A DNA stretch of 64,000 bases from Candidatus Saccharimonadota bacterium (GTDB lineage: Bacteria > Patescibacteriota > Saccharimonadia > Saccharimonadales > Saccharimonadaceae), in contig JAPUFB010000004.1 of the NCBI GenBank assembly GCA_027492255.1, positions 210,783-274,782 of the forward strand, given 5' to 3'. This document shows, in pieces, positions 1 to 9,770 of this stretch. The position numbers and the translations under genes are program-made. The notes under the pieces were generated by a model. That model searched no databases and had not been told where the DNA came from. It worked only from the letters and a program-made list of their open reading frames with translations. Numbering within the stretch: position 1 is the stretch's first letter; each line of letters begins with the position of its first letter.

Positions 1-275
1 AACTCTTCATCAAGTTTTGCGAGATACCCTTCTCTCTCAGAAAGCTCAATTTTTATCTGCTTTCCTTCATCGATTAAAACCTGCTCTGGCCGGCCACCCT
101 TCATCTTCGCAGCATTATCATTTCGTCGTGACCTCAGGCCTTCAACCTGCTGTTGTAGTTCTCGACGAGACTCGTCGAGTTTAAGTAATTCTTGCACATC
201 GACTGTATAACCTTTTTGACTGGACGCTTCTTGCACGCGCTCAGGATTTTCTCGAATAAAACGTATGTCTAACAT
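1..275 (-). CDS. serS: Seryl-tRNA synthetase, N-terminal part (truncated by window edge)
   Basis: The reverse strand reads MLDIRFIRENPERVQ and continues as a coiled-coil-like, charged segment to the window edge, the standard opening of bacterial seryl-tRNA synthetase. The MLDI/IRENP start and the following long helical arm, which clamps the tRNA-Ser variable arm, are visible; the class II catalytic core lies outside. Only about 91 codons are present. A TATACT -10 hexamer lies 10 bases before the ATG, so the mRNA is probably leaderless or nearly so. The gene is divergent from the sensor kinase at 377. Identity is firm although partial. Confidence 0.9.
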   Translation of the reverse strand, partial: MLDIRFIRENPERVQEASSQKGYTVDVQELLKLDESRRELQQQVEGLRSRRNDNAAKMKGGRPEQVLIDEGKQIKIELSEREGYLAKLDEE

Positions 276-314
276 ATTACTTAAAAGTATAGCATCTTGA
301 GCAGCAAAAAACTC

Positions 315-344
315 TTGCATAAACAGGTGTCGATAGCGTATTAT
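315..344 (+). promoter_or_regulatory. Promoter of the sensor kinase gene
   Basis: TTGCAT (315-320) and TATTAT (339-344) are separated by 18 bases, 33 bases before the ATG at 377. This is a sigma70-type match with no other obvious elements. Read directly from sequence; activity is inferred. Confidence 0.55.
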
Positions 345-376
345 GACACTAGAGCTAAAAAGAGACAAAAATTGAC

Positions 377-2428
377 ATGACCAGTTCGAAGAAACACATT
401 ACGAAGAAATACGTAATTATTGCCGCTATCCTCAGCTTTGCAGGTATAGGTTTTTTCAGCCTGCAGTATATTCGTGACCATGTTAAAGATACTTTAGGCT
501 CAAGCACTGTTATCGTCTATCTCGGCGTTACTCCGCCTCCTCCAGATCTCTGTCCAAATATTTATGGGGTACAAAATCCAATTCCTAACGGAATGCAGCT
601 TGATATAAATGGAAATTGCTATACGCCTGTTACGCCACCTCCTGATCCTGCACCAACACCCACACCATCACCAGCCCCGCTTGACGTGTGTGCAAATATA
701 ACCGGTAATCAGTCTGTAATACCTTCTGGATATTACAGAACCGCAAGCAACGCGTGCTATCCACAGACTGTCCCACCTGTCGATGTGTGTCCAAAAATTG
801 CAGGGACACAATCAACAGTTCCTGACGGCTATATTAACGGTTCAGATGGAGACTGTTATGTTGCCCCACCAGATCTATGTCCAAACATCGAAGGCTCCCA
901 GTACGCAATACCAGCCGGTATGAAACTCGATGCGAATAAAAATTGTTACACGCCAGTTATTAACCAGCCTACCGCGCCAACTACCCCAAATAATCCTCCA
1001 TATTACTCCCCAATCGATGACGCTGACGGCAGTAATATTTTTGGAACAGGCGCCCTTGAGAATGTTCCAAAAATACTTGGCGATATATTGCAGCCGCTTG
1101 TTAATCTTTTTCCTAAAGATATCCGGCTTGCACTACACTCTGTTCCTAGAGAAATATCAGCCTCATTCCCATATTTTACGTTTACCGCAGTACTCGGTTC
1201 TGCAATTGTTATGTTTTGGCAAGGCGTAAGAGAGATATATGCCAGTCGCAAGCTTAACCTCCTTCTTGCTAAAGAACGCTCTGTTGCTGAACAAAAAGAT
1301 AATTTTCTCATGCTGGCATCACATTACCTGCTTACACCGCTTACGCTCGTCAACAATGGTATCGATACTATTATTACTAACAATGAACTCCCTAAGAATG
1401 TTCTTACTCCGCTATATGGTGCGGTGAGTGAGCTCAAGCTGAAGATTAATGGGTTAATTGAAGATCTCACAAACAATACAGCACTGAAATCAGTTGACTC
1501 TCCTTCTGTCGAGCCTTCCGAGAAACGACACTATCTGCTTTCACGACATTTTCTCATTCCCGTCATCTTGTCTGGCACACTAACGTTGCTTGGGAATTTC
1601 CTGTTTGGAGTAGTTGGGGATGTAAAGCTCGGCACAACCAATCTTTGGGCACAGACAATTATTTATGGCTGTCTTGGCTTCTCACTCTATGCTGCAATCC
1701 GTACAGCTGATCTACGCCATAAACAGCGCCTTCATAAAGAAAAATTAGTCGAATACGAAAGCGCAATCGACACAGCAAGGACTGATTTTATTGACAAAGC
1801 AACCAAGACTCTTGGCGCCTCACTTCATGAGGTAAATAAGCATCGAAGCATTGCGGCGAATACTGAATCAGTTGTCTATATCAATGAAGGATATAACCGT
1901 TTTCTTGAAATCCTCAATAAATTTACACTACTAACTCAAGTTCGCACCGGCGCCGCACTACACACGGAAACGTTCCGCATTGCGAAAGTAACTGAAGAAA
2001 TTCTAGGTGCATACAAAGAACAAATTAATGAGAAAAGCATACAAATAATTAATAATATTGCTGATATAACAATAAAACAGAACCCAAACCTCTTTAGATT
2101 TGTGCTCGGGTCAGTTATCGATAATGCTGTCAAATTCACGGGTAAGGGTGGCACAGTGACACTATCGAGCAATCTTTCGGAAGGCAATATCGATATTCAT
2201 ATCGACGATACTGGTATCGGCGTCGATCCATCAAAATTGCCGCAGCTTTTCCAGCCATTTTCTCGCGCTGAATCAGCCGCTCAGTTTGATTATGAGGGGT
2301 TGGGATTTAGTCTGTTTCTCGATAAGATTATCATGGATTCTGCTGGCGGTTACATAGCAGCAGACTCAGTACTCCATGAAGGGACACGAATTATTGTATC
2401 ATCGCGTGTCCCAGTTAACGCGTCTTAA
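377..2428 (+). CDS. Membrane sensor histidine kinase with four extracytoplasmic Cys-pair repeats
   Basis: The 683-residue protein has an N-terminal membrane segment (about 12-32). A Pro-rich exported region (about 50-215) follows with four modules of the form D-x-C-x-x-I-x-G-x-Q. Their cysteines (59/81, 105/127, 138/160, 168/190) are each exactly 22 residues apart. Next come a membrane segment (about 265-285), a HisKA-like box ASHYLLTPLT with His316, two more membrane segments (about 391-440), a second helical segment and a C-terminal HATPase domain. The HATPase shows an N box with Asn583, G1 DDTGIG near 610-615, F box LFQPFSRA and G2 GLGFSL. A Tyr replaces the acidic residue that normally follows the phospho-accepting His. 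No response regulator is adjacent. Probably a sensor reading the envelope; the signal is unknown. Confidence 0.8.
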   Translation: MTSSKKHITKKYVIIAAILSFAGIGFFSLQYIRDHVKDTLGSSTVIVYLGVTPPPPDLCPNIYGVQNPIPNGMQLDINGNCYTPVTPPPDPAPTPTPSPAPLDVCANITGNQSVIPSGYYRTASNACYPQTVPPVDVCPKIAGTQSTVPDGYINGSDGDCYVAPPDLCPNIEGSQYAIPAGMKLDANKNCYTPVINQPTAPTTPNNPPYYSPIDDADGSNIFGTGALENVPKILGDILQPLVNLFPKDIRLALHSVPREISASFPYFTFTAVLGSAIVMFWQGVREIYASRKLNLLLAKERSVAEQKDNFLMLASHYLLTPLTLVNNGIDTIITNNELPKNVLTPLYGAVSELKLKINGLIEDLTNNTALKSVDSPSVEPSEKRHYLLSRHFLIPVILSGTLTLLGNFLFGVVGDVKLGTTNLWAQTIIYGCLGFSLYAAIRTADLRHKQRLHKEKLVEYESAIDTARTDFIDKATKTLGASLHEVNKHRSIAANTESVVYINEGYNRFLEILNKFTLLTQVRTGAALHTETFRIAKVTEEILGAYKEQINEKSIQIINNIADITIKQNPNLFRFVLGSVIDNAVKFTGKGGTVTLSSNLSEGNIDIHIDDTGIGVDPSKLPQLFQPFSRAESAAQFDYEGLGFSLFLDKIIMDSAGGYIAADSVLHEGTRIIVSSRVPVNAS

Positions 2429-2430
2429 AC

Positions 2431-3795
2431 TCACTCTGTTCGAAGTGCTTCTATCGGATCAAGTCGGGCAGCTTTTCGCGCAGGAAACCAGCCTGCAATA
2501 ATTGCCACTATAACTAGTGATACTATGAGAACTAGGATCTGCCACCATACAAACACAAGCAAAGATTGTCCTGATAGATCGAGTGTTTTTGTAATCCATG
2601 GATTAGCTAAGAAGCCCAGAAGCAATGCAAGTCCGACACCGACAAGCCCGCCCAAAAAGCCGATCCATCCTGCTTCGTATCGGAAAAGTTTTGCAATATC
2701 CCGCCGACGCATTCCAAGTGCCTTCATAAGCCCGATTTGACTCGTGCGCTCAAGCACTGAAATGTACTGTGTATTAATAATTCCAAACACGCTCGCAATC
2801 AAGGCTAGTCCAGCAAACCCAGCAACTATTCCCTGGAGGATATTTACAAAAGTAAACAGTAGCCCTTGGGCATCTTTTGCCGTCTGCACCGAATAGCCCA
2901 ATGAATTTTGAATATCGTCCTTAGCCTTTGTTGGATCACCTTTAGCAAGTGCAGTCACGCCAATGAACTTATCCTCGTTACTACTTCCTTTCGTCGAATA
3001 ACTATATAGTTCCGCGGCAGCGTTCGTTGAAACATGCAGCCTCGGATTAGATGCGATAGCAAGTGTAGGTTTCTTAAGTATTGCCCGAACAGTATAGGTG
3101 AAGTCTTTTGTTTTAGGCTTTACGAGTTCCTCGACGGCGGTGTTGCCACCGTTTAAAAAGGCCTGCTGTATCTCATCCTGTGATGGAGTGGCTACAGATT
3201 GCGAAACGGTAATCGTCACTGTCTTCCCGACCAAATCTTGAGCCGATAAGCTCAATGTCTCGAGGTACTGTTCCGGTACAAGTATCTCGTTATCATTAAT
3301 CTGATTGCCAAGTGACGGTAGACTTCCCGCTACGACATCACTGACCGTCGTTGCATCGTAGTATGTCAGAGGGGTGTAGTATTTTTTTGAATTTCCCGCA
3401 AATACAACGTATTTTGCTGTCAACGAATATATTGGAATTACTTGCGAAAGATCATTTCTTGAACGCAGTTTAACAATGTCATCGTTTGTCATCGTTTGTA
3501 TCGCAACACCACGCCCAGACGCCGCTGATGTAGAGGATAGGTCGTCAGAATATTCACGTATGCCATTGCCCGCGTCAGTACTCGTAACGGATTTATCTTT
3601 TACGATAAAGAGTGCTTGTGGATCGATGTTGTTCTTTAGTAAGTTATCAGCATACTCCCGAGCGCCTTCACCTGCAGCAAGGCTGAGTGTTAATGTGAAT
3701 GCCCCCACTCCAATAGCAAGACTCGTAAGAATTGTTCGTCCTTTTGCTTGTCGTAAATTTCGCGCCGCACGACGCATAACATCTATAGCTCTCAT
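2431..3795 (-). CDS. MacB/FtsX-like ABC transporter permease
   Basis: 454 residues. The N-terminal segment (RTILTSLAIGVGAFTLTLSL) is a membrane helix followed by a large extracytoplasmic domain (about 45-320). Three C-terminal helices then carry the FtsX-type pattern, with a cytoplasmic ERTSQIGLMKALGMRRRDI coupling loop and the ending FPARKAARLDPIEALR. This is the MacB_PCD plus FtsX architecture of lipoprotein or peptide exporters and mechanotransmission systems. Its ATG overlaps the stop of the ATPase gene, so the two are translationally coupled. Substrate unknown; no MacA-like partner is adjacent. Confidence 0.88.
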   Translation of the reverse strand: MRAIDVMRRAARNLRQAKGRTILTSLAIGVGAFTLTLSLAAGEGAREYADNLLKNNIDPQALFIVKDKSVTSTDAGNGIREYSDDLSSTSAASGRGVAIQTMTNDDIVKLRSRNDLSQVIPIYSLTAKYVVFAGNSKKYYTPLTYYDATTVSDVVAGSLPSLGNQINDNEILVPEQYLETLSLSAQDLVGKTVTITVSQSVATPSQDEIQQAFLNGGNTAVEELVKPKTKDFTYTVRAILKKPTLAIASNPRLHVSTNAAAELYSYSTKGSSNEDKFIGVTALAKGDPTKAKDDIQNSLGYSVQTAKDAQGLLFTFVNILQGIVAGFAGLALIASVFGIINTQYISVLERTSQIGLMKALGMRRRDIAKLFRYEAGWIGFLGGLVGVGLALLLGFLANPWITKTLDLSGQSLLVFVWWQILVLIVSLVIVAIIAGWFPARKAARLDPIEALRTE

Positions 3796-4535
3796 AGCAT
3801 TACCTTACCGCGAGATAACGGCCTTGTAGTTAGTGGTTGCGTTTGGTTTGTTATTTCTTGACGGGTATTAATGGACGCGATCTGGCCATCCTTAATATGA
3901 ACCTGCATGTCGCACTTATTAGCCAGATCTTCGTCATGCGTAACAACAATAAGTGTTGCGCCTTGCTTTTTGTTGTACTCAAATAACAATTTTTCAATAG
4001 CCTCCCCGGTAACGCTATCAAGATTTCCGGTCGGCTCGTCAGCAAAGAGTATTTTCGGATCATTCACGATCGCTCGAGCGATAGCAAGTCGTTGTTTTTG
4101 ACCACCACTCAGATCTCGAGCCCTGGAACGCTTTTTTTCCTCTAACCCTACTGCTGCCAGCGCCCTCTCTATCATTGCCTTACGTCGACGTAGTGGCACG
4201 CGCGCAATTTCAAGTGGCAAACTAACATTGTTATAGCATGATTCATTACCCTGCACGAAAAAGCTCTGAAAAATAAAACTCATAGTCTCAGAACGGAATT
4301 TATCTACCTTGCGAGGCTTAAACGTGACGATGTCGTCACCATCAATTACTACCTGACCGCTCGTCGCATGATCAAGTCCGCTCATGATATGCATCATCGT
4401 ACTCTTTCCGCTTCCGGATTTTCCGACAACCGCAACACTGGCACCATCCGGAATAATGACACTTACGTCTCGAAGAGCAGAAAAAGTATTCTTCTTCTTA
4501 CCATACACCTTACTCACAGCCTTAAGCTCGATCAT
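3792..4535 (-). CDS. MacB/LolD-like ABC transporter ATP-binding protein
   Basis: The 247-residue ATPase shows Walker A GKSGSGKST, signature LSGGQKQR, Walker B ILFADEP and the switch His in VVTHDED. These assign it to the LolD/MacB/FtsE subfamily, which energises FtsX-type permeases such as the overlapping downstream gene. I chose the ATG at 4535 (MIELKAVSKVYG), not the upstream in-frame ATG at 4571, because TATACT lies only six bases before it. That implies a leaderless transcript and excludes the longer form. Confidence 0.88.
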   Translation of the reverse strand: MIELKAVSKVYGKKKNTFSALRDVSVIIPDGASVAVVGKSGSGKSTMMHIMSGLDHATSGQVVIDGDDIVTFKPRKVDKFRSETMSFIFQSFFVQGNESCYNNVSLPLEIARVPLRRRKAMIERALAAVGLEEKKRSRARDLSGGQKQRLAIARAIVNDPKILFADEPTGNLDSVTGEAIEKLLFEYNKKQGATLIVVTHDEDLANKCDMQVHIKDGQIASINTRQEITNQTQPLTTRPLSRGKVML

Positions 4536-4580
4536 TGTACTAGTATAGCCTGGCCCAGATAATACCCACAAGACGTGACA

Positions 4581-5732
4581 TTATTTATTAACGATTGTAT
4601 ACGGTTTTTTATCAAATTGATGACGCAGCATCATTACCTGCATACCAACACCCACTAGAAGCGAGACAAGGATAACAAGTCCATTTATAAGTGGTATAAA
4701 TGAGGCAACAGCCAAAATAGCAAGCCCGAGCGCCATAACCAATACAGCATTTTTCGCTTTTTCGCGTAATACCTGTAAGCCGATAAAGTAAGCCGAGAAT
4801 GGCAACGCTAGGAGAAGTAGTACAAGCCACAAAAGTCCAAAAGTAAAGGCTGCCCATGCACCAATTCCTGTAACAAGAAGCGTAAACAGTACTACTGGTC
4901 CAAGCACAAGCACACCAAGACCGATAAGACCGGCAAAAGCTGTATTTCTCCAAGAAATACCCGCGGCCTCATGGACAAATTTTGGCAGCAACATAACGAC
5001 CACAAGTCCTAGAACGAGTAGTGACAATAAGAATACTATCCAACCCATAAGGAGCGTTCCCGCTGTGACAACGCTTTGTTGCGCAATCTCCTTATCAAGA
5101 GTAAACCTTACCTCACCTGCTACAACACCACTACGTGGCTTTTGCTCGCTGCCTGAACGATAGCCATAGACTCCTCCAACTTTTGCACTATCCCCAAAAC
5201 TAGCTGATTCGTAAGCAGCAGTTACATCACGACCAATAGTTCCTTGAAGAGTAAATATACTCGCACCCACATGAACATCCCTGGCTACTGTTCCATTTAG
5301 TAGTACTTCCGAAGCACCAACCGTAAGATCTTTATCTATTTTCGCTGATTCACCGATAGAAACCTTAGCCGCAGCCGCCGAAACACTCCCGTTTACGGTA
5401 CTTCCAATAGTTATTTGCTGGGCCGCAACACGAACGTTACCACTAACAGATCCTGTAATCGTAATTGTTTGCGCTGCGCATAGAACATCACCTTCAACAA
5501 CACCTGTAATTGTCACTGCCTGGCCAGCACAGTACACATCACCCTTGACCGTTCCGTCAACCAGCACTGTACTTCCAGCCAAAAAAGCCGCACTATCAAC
5601 TACTTCATCTTTGCGGATCTGGACGACACCATTATCCGAACTCATGAATCGAGTCGCAAATGCGGGCTGGACCAATAATCCACCAATAAGGAGGCTAACT
5701 AGGACAATAACGCCGACGTATATTTTTTTCAT
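4581..5732 (-). CDS. Exported bactofilin-like beta-helix protein with C-terminal membrane helices
   Basis: 383 residues starting MKKIYVGVIVLVSLLIGG, a signal peptide ending near PAFA. Residues about 30-185 are a short-period repeat of GTVxGDV / GSVSGNV type, the pattern of polymer-forming beta-helical (bactofilin-like) domains. The C-terminal part has four to five hydrophobic helices. The ATG at 5732 has the Shine-Dalgarno sequence AAGGGG; an in-frame ATG at 5840 lies inside the upstream gene and is unlikely. The gene lies five bases after the 59-residue ORF, so they are probably co-transcribed. A scaffold or envelope-sensing role is inferred. Confidence 0.75.
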   Translation of the reverse strand: MKKIYVGVIVLVSLLIGGLLVQPAFATRFMSSDNGVVQIRKDEVVDSAAFLAGSTVLVDGTVKGDVYCAGQAVTITGVVEGDVLCAAQTITITGSVSGNVRVAAQQITIGSTVNGSVSAAAAKVSIGESAKIDKDLTVGASEVLLNGTVARDVHVGASIFTLQGTIGRDVTAAYESASFGDSAKVGGVYGYRSGSEQKPRSGVVAGEVRFTLDKEIAQQSVVTAGTLLMGWIVFLLSLLVLGLVVVMLLPKFVHEAAGISWRNTAFAGLIGLGVLVLGPVVLFTLLVTGIGAWAAFTFGLLWLVLLLLALPFSAYFIGLQVLREKAKNAVLVMALGLAILAVASFIPLINGLVILVSLLVGVGMQVMMLRHQFDKKPYTIVNK

Positions 5733-5736
5733 TATG

Positions 5737-5916
5737 CTATGCCCCTTCCGGACGAACGTTAATATCAGACAGACTATATCCATACTGCTCGAGCGTATCG
5801 ACAACAAGCTCTGTATCGCCTGACGTATACTCATGAGCAAGCGCTTCTAGGAATTCACTCTCACTCTCAAATAACTGCCCATCAAATTCATATGCACCGT
5901 TCACATTTTTGTCCAT
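5737..5916 (-). CDS. Small acidic protein of unknown function
   Basis: 59 residues (MDKNVNGAYEF...), acidic, no membrane segment. The ATG at 5916 is preceded by a perfect AGGAGG at good spacing, which decides the start over an in-frame ATG at 5970. A TATACT hexamer lies upstream. It is directly followed by the bactofilin-like gene, suggesting a two-gene unit. I do not recognise a family. Confidence 0.6.
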   Translation of the reverse strand: MDKNVNGAYEFDGQLFESESEFLEALAHEYTSGDTELVVDTLEQYGYSLSDINVRPEGA

Positions 5917-5963
5917 ACACCGTCCTCCTCTTATGTATTTAGTATACTCAAGATTGCAAAGTT

Positions 5964-7703
5964 CTACCACCCACCACCGCCGCCTCCCCCACCGCCACCA
6001 CCAGAGAAACCGCCCCCGCCCGAACCCCCAGTGCTCGAACTTCCTGATGATACAGTGGCTGTTGTTCCAAAACTATTCATCGCCGTAGAGAATACGGCGG
6101 CATTAAAGACATTAGAATTGCCTACGAACCAGTCTGGCTGAGACATGGTTGTTTCATAGTATTGTCCAAGCTGTTGATTCCATTTTTTCTCTTGACCAAA
6201 CAAAACCGCGTAGGGCAATACTCTCTCATAAAGTTTTATGAGCTGGACCGAGTCAGTACCATTTGTTAATTCTGGAACCTTCTCGGCACCGTCAGGACTC
6301 TGAAGCATCCGAATGCGGTCTTCCTCAGCAACCTTGATATACATTTCAAGCCCCTTAAGATATCTTCGTAGAACTAGGCCTTTGTCAGTGAGGCGCCAGG
6401 AGACGGTCGACAAAATAAATACGACTAGCGAGATGAAAAGTAACGCAACGGAAAGTGTACATAGTCCGAATAGTAGTAAAATTAAAGCCGTGCGACGACA
6501 CCATTTTTTAAGTGCTTCATCCTTTTCACGAAAACCATATTCTCCCTTAATTTTCTTATCGAGATCCGTGTTATTATTGAGCGCCCGACGATAATAACCC
6601 GTATCTGTCTTTAGCGATTTTAAGTTAAGTCGTTGTCCTATGGTGGGCTTCATAGCGAATGTATCCGTCAATATCTCCTGCTCTTCCCATCGAAGATCAC
6701 TAATTTCTTTTATTACTTCGATTTCATATTCCGCAGGCTTTAATAATGTTTTAGGTGAAACTTCGTATATTTTTATATAATGCCGTACCGCAAGATCGAG
6801 CATTTGGGCCGTTAGACCATTTGATGTTATATACCCGCCAACTCGCGCCGATGTAGTAACACTTGCTTCTGCTGGTGGTAGGTATTCCGGCACAATCGTA
6901 CCAAGTTCTTTATTGCGATTTGTCTGTCGATTAAAGCGTGTGAATATCCAAAGAGCTAGACCCAGGGCGATACTTGTAGTTGCTATTTGAGACATCGCCC
7001 ATATGCCCATAATTATGTCGCCGAGCGAAGGTGTATACGACGCAAATGTACCTTTTGCAAAACCCAATGCTAGAGTGAGACCCTCATATGGTCGTAACCG
7101 TATACCTGTTACCTCAATCACATTCTGTCTTATTGCGGCAGCACAGGTCACTCCCGTACCTTGTACACCTGTATAACACCGAGGATCGCTTCTGAGGGCT
7201 TCTTTTACACCGTCAAGTTTGAGTGAAATTGAAACATCTTGAATTGGTACCGCCCATTCTGTACCAATAATATCCCAGTAGAACTCATCCCGATCAGTGT
7301 CATTGTAGTAGCGCGTTACATCATGTTGCGTATAAATAATTTTATAGGTCTTACTCCCATGAGCATAGGTATTTGCATCACCTATCCGTAGAGTCGTATT
7401 TGCCATTGCATACGGTATTGGTGTTCCTTTTTCATCCGTAACTGATTCGATCTTAAGCTGGGTTGAATGAGTATCATACCTATCGACAAGAGAACGTTCG
7501 ATACCATGATTTTGATCGTATTCCGGAAATTGAGCGGAAATTGTTTCAATCGTCCGTAATACTGAGCGGTTTTCGCTATCACGTCCAAGTGTCATCTGTA
7601 CGTCATAGCGCGTGATGACAAAATTATTAACATCAACCGCCGAGACATAATTACCATTCATTAGAGATAGAAGAAGTAGCGCCAACCCAAAGATTTTTTT
7701 CAT
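5964..7703 (-). CDS. DUF2207-family predicted membrane protein
   Basis: 579 residues: signal peptide (MKKIFGLALLLLSLMNGNYV), an extracytoplasmic beta-rich domain (about 25-220), a membrane helix near 235-255, a cytoplasmic segment, two helices near 410-435, and a C-terminal tail of Gly runs ending in Trp. This order and the Gly-rich GGGGFSGGGG tail are characteristic of DUF2207 proteins, common in CPR and Firmicutes but of unknown function. A TACAAT hexamer lies eight bases before the ATG, so the message is probably leaderless. Confidence 0.8.
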   Translation of the reverse strand: MKKIFGLALLLLSLMNGNYVSAVDVNNFVITRYDVQMTLGRDSENRSVLRTIETISAQFPEYDQNHGIERSLVDRYDTHSTQLKIESVTDEKGTPIPYAMANTTLRIGDANTYAHGSKTYKIIYTQHDVTRYYNDTDRDEFYWDIIGTEWAVPIQDVSISLKLDGVKEALRSDPRCYTGVQGTGVTCAAAIRQNVIEVTGIRLRPYEGLTLALGFAKGTFASYTPSLGDIIMGIWAMSQIATTSIALGLALWIFTRFNRQTNRNKELGTIVPEYLPPAEASVTTSARVGGYITSNGLTAQMLDLAVRHYIKIYEVSPKTLLKPAEYEIEVIKEISDLRWEEQEILTDTFAMKPTIGQRLNLKSLKTDTGYYRRALNNNTDLDKKIKGEYGFREKDEALKKWCRRTALILLLFGLCTLSVALLFISLVVFILSTVSWRLTDKGLVLRRYLKGLEMYIKVAEEDRIRMLQSPDGAEKVPELTNGTDSVQLIKLYERVLPYAVLFGQEKKWNQQLGQYYETTMSQPDWFVGNSNVFNAAVFSTAMNSFGTTATVSSGSSSTGGSGGGGFSGGGGGGGGGGGW

Positions 7704-7724
7704 ATATACATATTGTATATCACT

Positions 7725-8222
7725 CTAGCTCCGAAAACGGATACCGCGTACCAAAAGCCCATCAAGCAAAAGATGCGATAGATACCCTGTTACTGCTGCA
7801 CCGTAATATACGCAACTAATCGCAAGCATCTTACTATCATATACATACGGAACAAGTATGATCGGAAGTGGAACAATCCATACGGCCCATTTCGAGTGTG
7901 TCCACCCACGATGATGCGTAATAATCGGTAGCATCGCAATCAGTCCGAGATAGGCTGCGGCCTGCAGATGGCCCGACCATATCAGAAGGGCGTCAAGCGG
8001 AAAAACTGTCCAGAAAAAGATATCCTGCGCTTTTGAATTTGTATCGACATCAGGAAATAGCGCAAAAAGCATCGCGATAACAAATACTGCCGCAAGTGGC
8101 TGCCAATCGTGTAATAAATTAGCATATTCCGCCAAACGCTGAACCGGTACAAATAACATCACCGCTGTATATATAGCCGCTCCAATCAACCCACCAACCA
8201 AATGCCCACGATAATTTGACAT
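7725..8222 (-). CDS. YdjM/DUF457-like membrane-bound metal-dependent hydrolase
   Basis: 165 residues with about four membrane helices. It has the motifs of this family: N-terminal H-x-x-G-G-x-x-G, FPDVD near 55-59 and HHRGWTHS near 105-112, which together supply His/Asp metal ligands. TATAAT lies seven bases before the ATG (leaderless). The family is implicated in membrane lipid or stress metabolism; the substrate is unknown. Confidence 0.75.
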   Translation of the reverse strand: MSNYRGHLVGGLIGAAIYTAVMLFVPVQRLAEYANLLHDWQPLAAVFVIAMLFALFPDVDTNSKAQDIFFWTVFPLDALLIWSGHLQAAAYLGLIAMLPIITHHRGWTHSKWAVWIVPLPIILVPYVYDSKMLAISCVYYGAAVTGYLSHLLLDGLLVRGIRFRS

Positions 8223-8246
8223 AGCTTTTATTATAACTGACGCTGC

Positions 8247-9770
8247 TTATGCAAGTTTTAGATCGGGGTATAATTCTTTAGTCGTCTCATCTATCCCGTT
8301 ACGAAGCTGTGGAAATGGAACACCTTCACGCGCCGTTACGCCCTCAAGTGACCAGAATATACGCTCCGAAAAACCTAGCCCGCACGCAGGCGGCATACCA
8401 TATTCAAGTGCCTCGACAAAATCAATATCCAGCATCTGAGCTTCATCATCGCCCGCATCACGCATTTTTTGCTGCTCCATAAACCGCCCGAGCTGATCGA
8501 CTGGATCATTCAACTCTGAAAATGCTTTACACATCTCGCTTCCGCCGAATACAAGATTAAACTGTTCAGTAAGTCCATTCCCGCCAGGCTGATTTTTCGC
8601 AAGTGGCTGCATAAATGTCGGTATGTCGATAAGGAAAACCGGACCCGACAGCGTTTTTCGGTACTTTTTCCATAGTTTATCTAGGCTTCTTATGCGATTG
8701 TCCTGTTTTTCAACTTCAAGCCCATGATCCTTTAGACAATCTTGAATAGTTTCGATTGTTGTATTAAAGACATCAATATCATACTGTTCTTTGAGTATGC
8801 CGACAAAACTCACTCTAGGAAAATGTTCTCCATCTGCCCCAAAATCAACCTTTTGACCATCCATGAGTGTAAATTGTCGCGTACCCCATGTCTTATCGCA
8901 GATATAGCGGATCATGCGCTCAGTCAATTCCATACCCTGTTCCCAGTTGGCATACGCCCAATACCACTCCATAGCATTATGCTCCGGCAAATGTTCCTCG
9001 CTGTAATTTTCGTTGCGGAAACGAGCGCCAATATCGAACACTTTTTCGAAACCCGCAACAAGCAGCCGCTTCAGTGGTAACTCGTGCGAAATACGTAAAT
9101 AAAAATCTTGATCAAGGGCATCCATGTGTGTGACGAAAGGACTCGCATCAGCACCACCCGCAGTCGCCTCTAAGACGGCATTATTTACTTCAATAAATCC
9201 ATCCTGAATCAAAAATTCGCGAGTTGCCTGCCAGAATTTTGAGCGCCTAATAAAACGCTGTCGTACATCCGGATTTACATTCATATCAACATATCGTCGT
9301 CGAAGACGCTCTTCCTTGTCGTTAAGTTCGGTAGGCATTGGTCGAAGCGCTTTTGTGAGAATCCGCAAACTCTTGACGCCGATCGATATCTCACCGGTTT
9401 GTGTCTTCATTACGTGCCCGCTTACTTCTATGAAATCTCCTGTATCAAGTAAGTTAATTTCTGCTGGTACAACGAGCTCGCTATGACCGCGGTTAGCTTC
9501 TTCAGTGGTATCGCCTTTGCGAATAAAAAGTTGGAGCGTAAGAGTACCATCGTCTTTAATGATGATAAACGCGAGTTTTCCAAATTTGCGAATCGAAACA
9601 ATCCTTCCAACCACCGTCACGTTTTTATCTTCAAGGTCCAAAAACTCCGCATGAATCGTCTCGATATCATGCGTTCGAACTGCGTCGCTCGGGTACGGAT
9701 TAACACCAAGTTTTTTTAACTCTTCTAATTTACGAAGTCGTTCATCACGATAATCTTTTAGTGTAGCCAT
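8247..9770 (-). CDS. lysS: Lysyl-tRNA synthetase, class II
   Basis: 507 residues starting MATLKDYRDERLRKLEELKK. An N-terminal OB fold (about 60-150) with VVGRIVSIRKFGKLAF binds the anticodon. The class II core has motif 2 RFRNENYSEEHLPEH and motif 3 region GLGFSERIFWSLEG, in which Ser-Glu-Arg stands where G-x-D-R is usual. The ATG at 9770 is 10 bases after TATACT; an upstream in-frame ATG at 9842 would lie beyond the promoter and inside the divergent ABC gene. Divergent promoters are packed between 9770 and 9813. Confidence 0.93.
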   Translation of the reverse strand: MATLKDYRDERLRKLEELKKLGVNPYPSDAVRTHDIETIHAEFLDLEDKNVTVVGRIVSIRKFGKLAFIIIKDDGTLTLQLFIRKGDTTEEANRGHSELVVPAEINLLDTGDFIEVSGHVMKTQTGEISIGVKSLRILTKALRPMPTELNDKEERLRRRYVDMNVNPDVRQRFIRRSKFWQATREFLIQDGFIEVNNAVLEATAGGADASPFVTHMDALDQDFYLRISHELPLKRLLVAGFEKVFDIGARFRNENYSEEHLPEHNAMEWYWAYANWEQGMELTERMIRYICDKTWGTRQFTLMDGQKVDFGADGEHFPRVSFVGILKEQYDIDVFNTTIETIQDCLKDHGLEVEKQDNRIRSLDKLWKKYRKTLSGPVFLIDIPTFMQPLAKNQPGGNGLTEQFNLVFGGSEMCKAFSELNDPVDQLGRFMEQQKMRDAGDDEAQMLDIDFVEALEYGMPPACGLGFSERIFWSLEGVTAREGVPFPQLRNGIDETTKELYPDLKLA

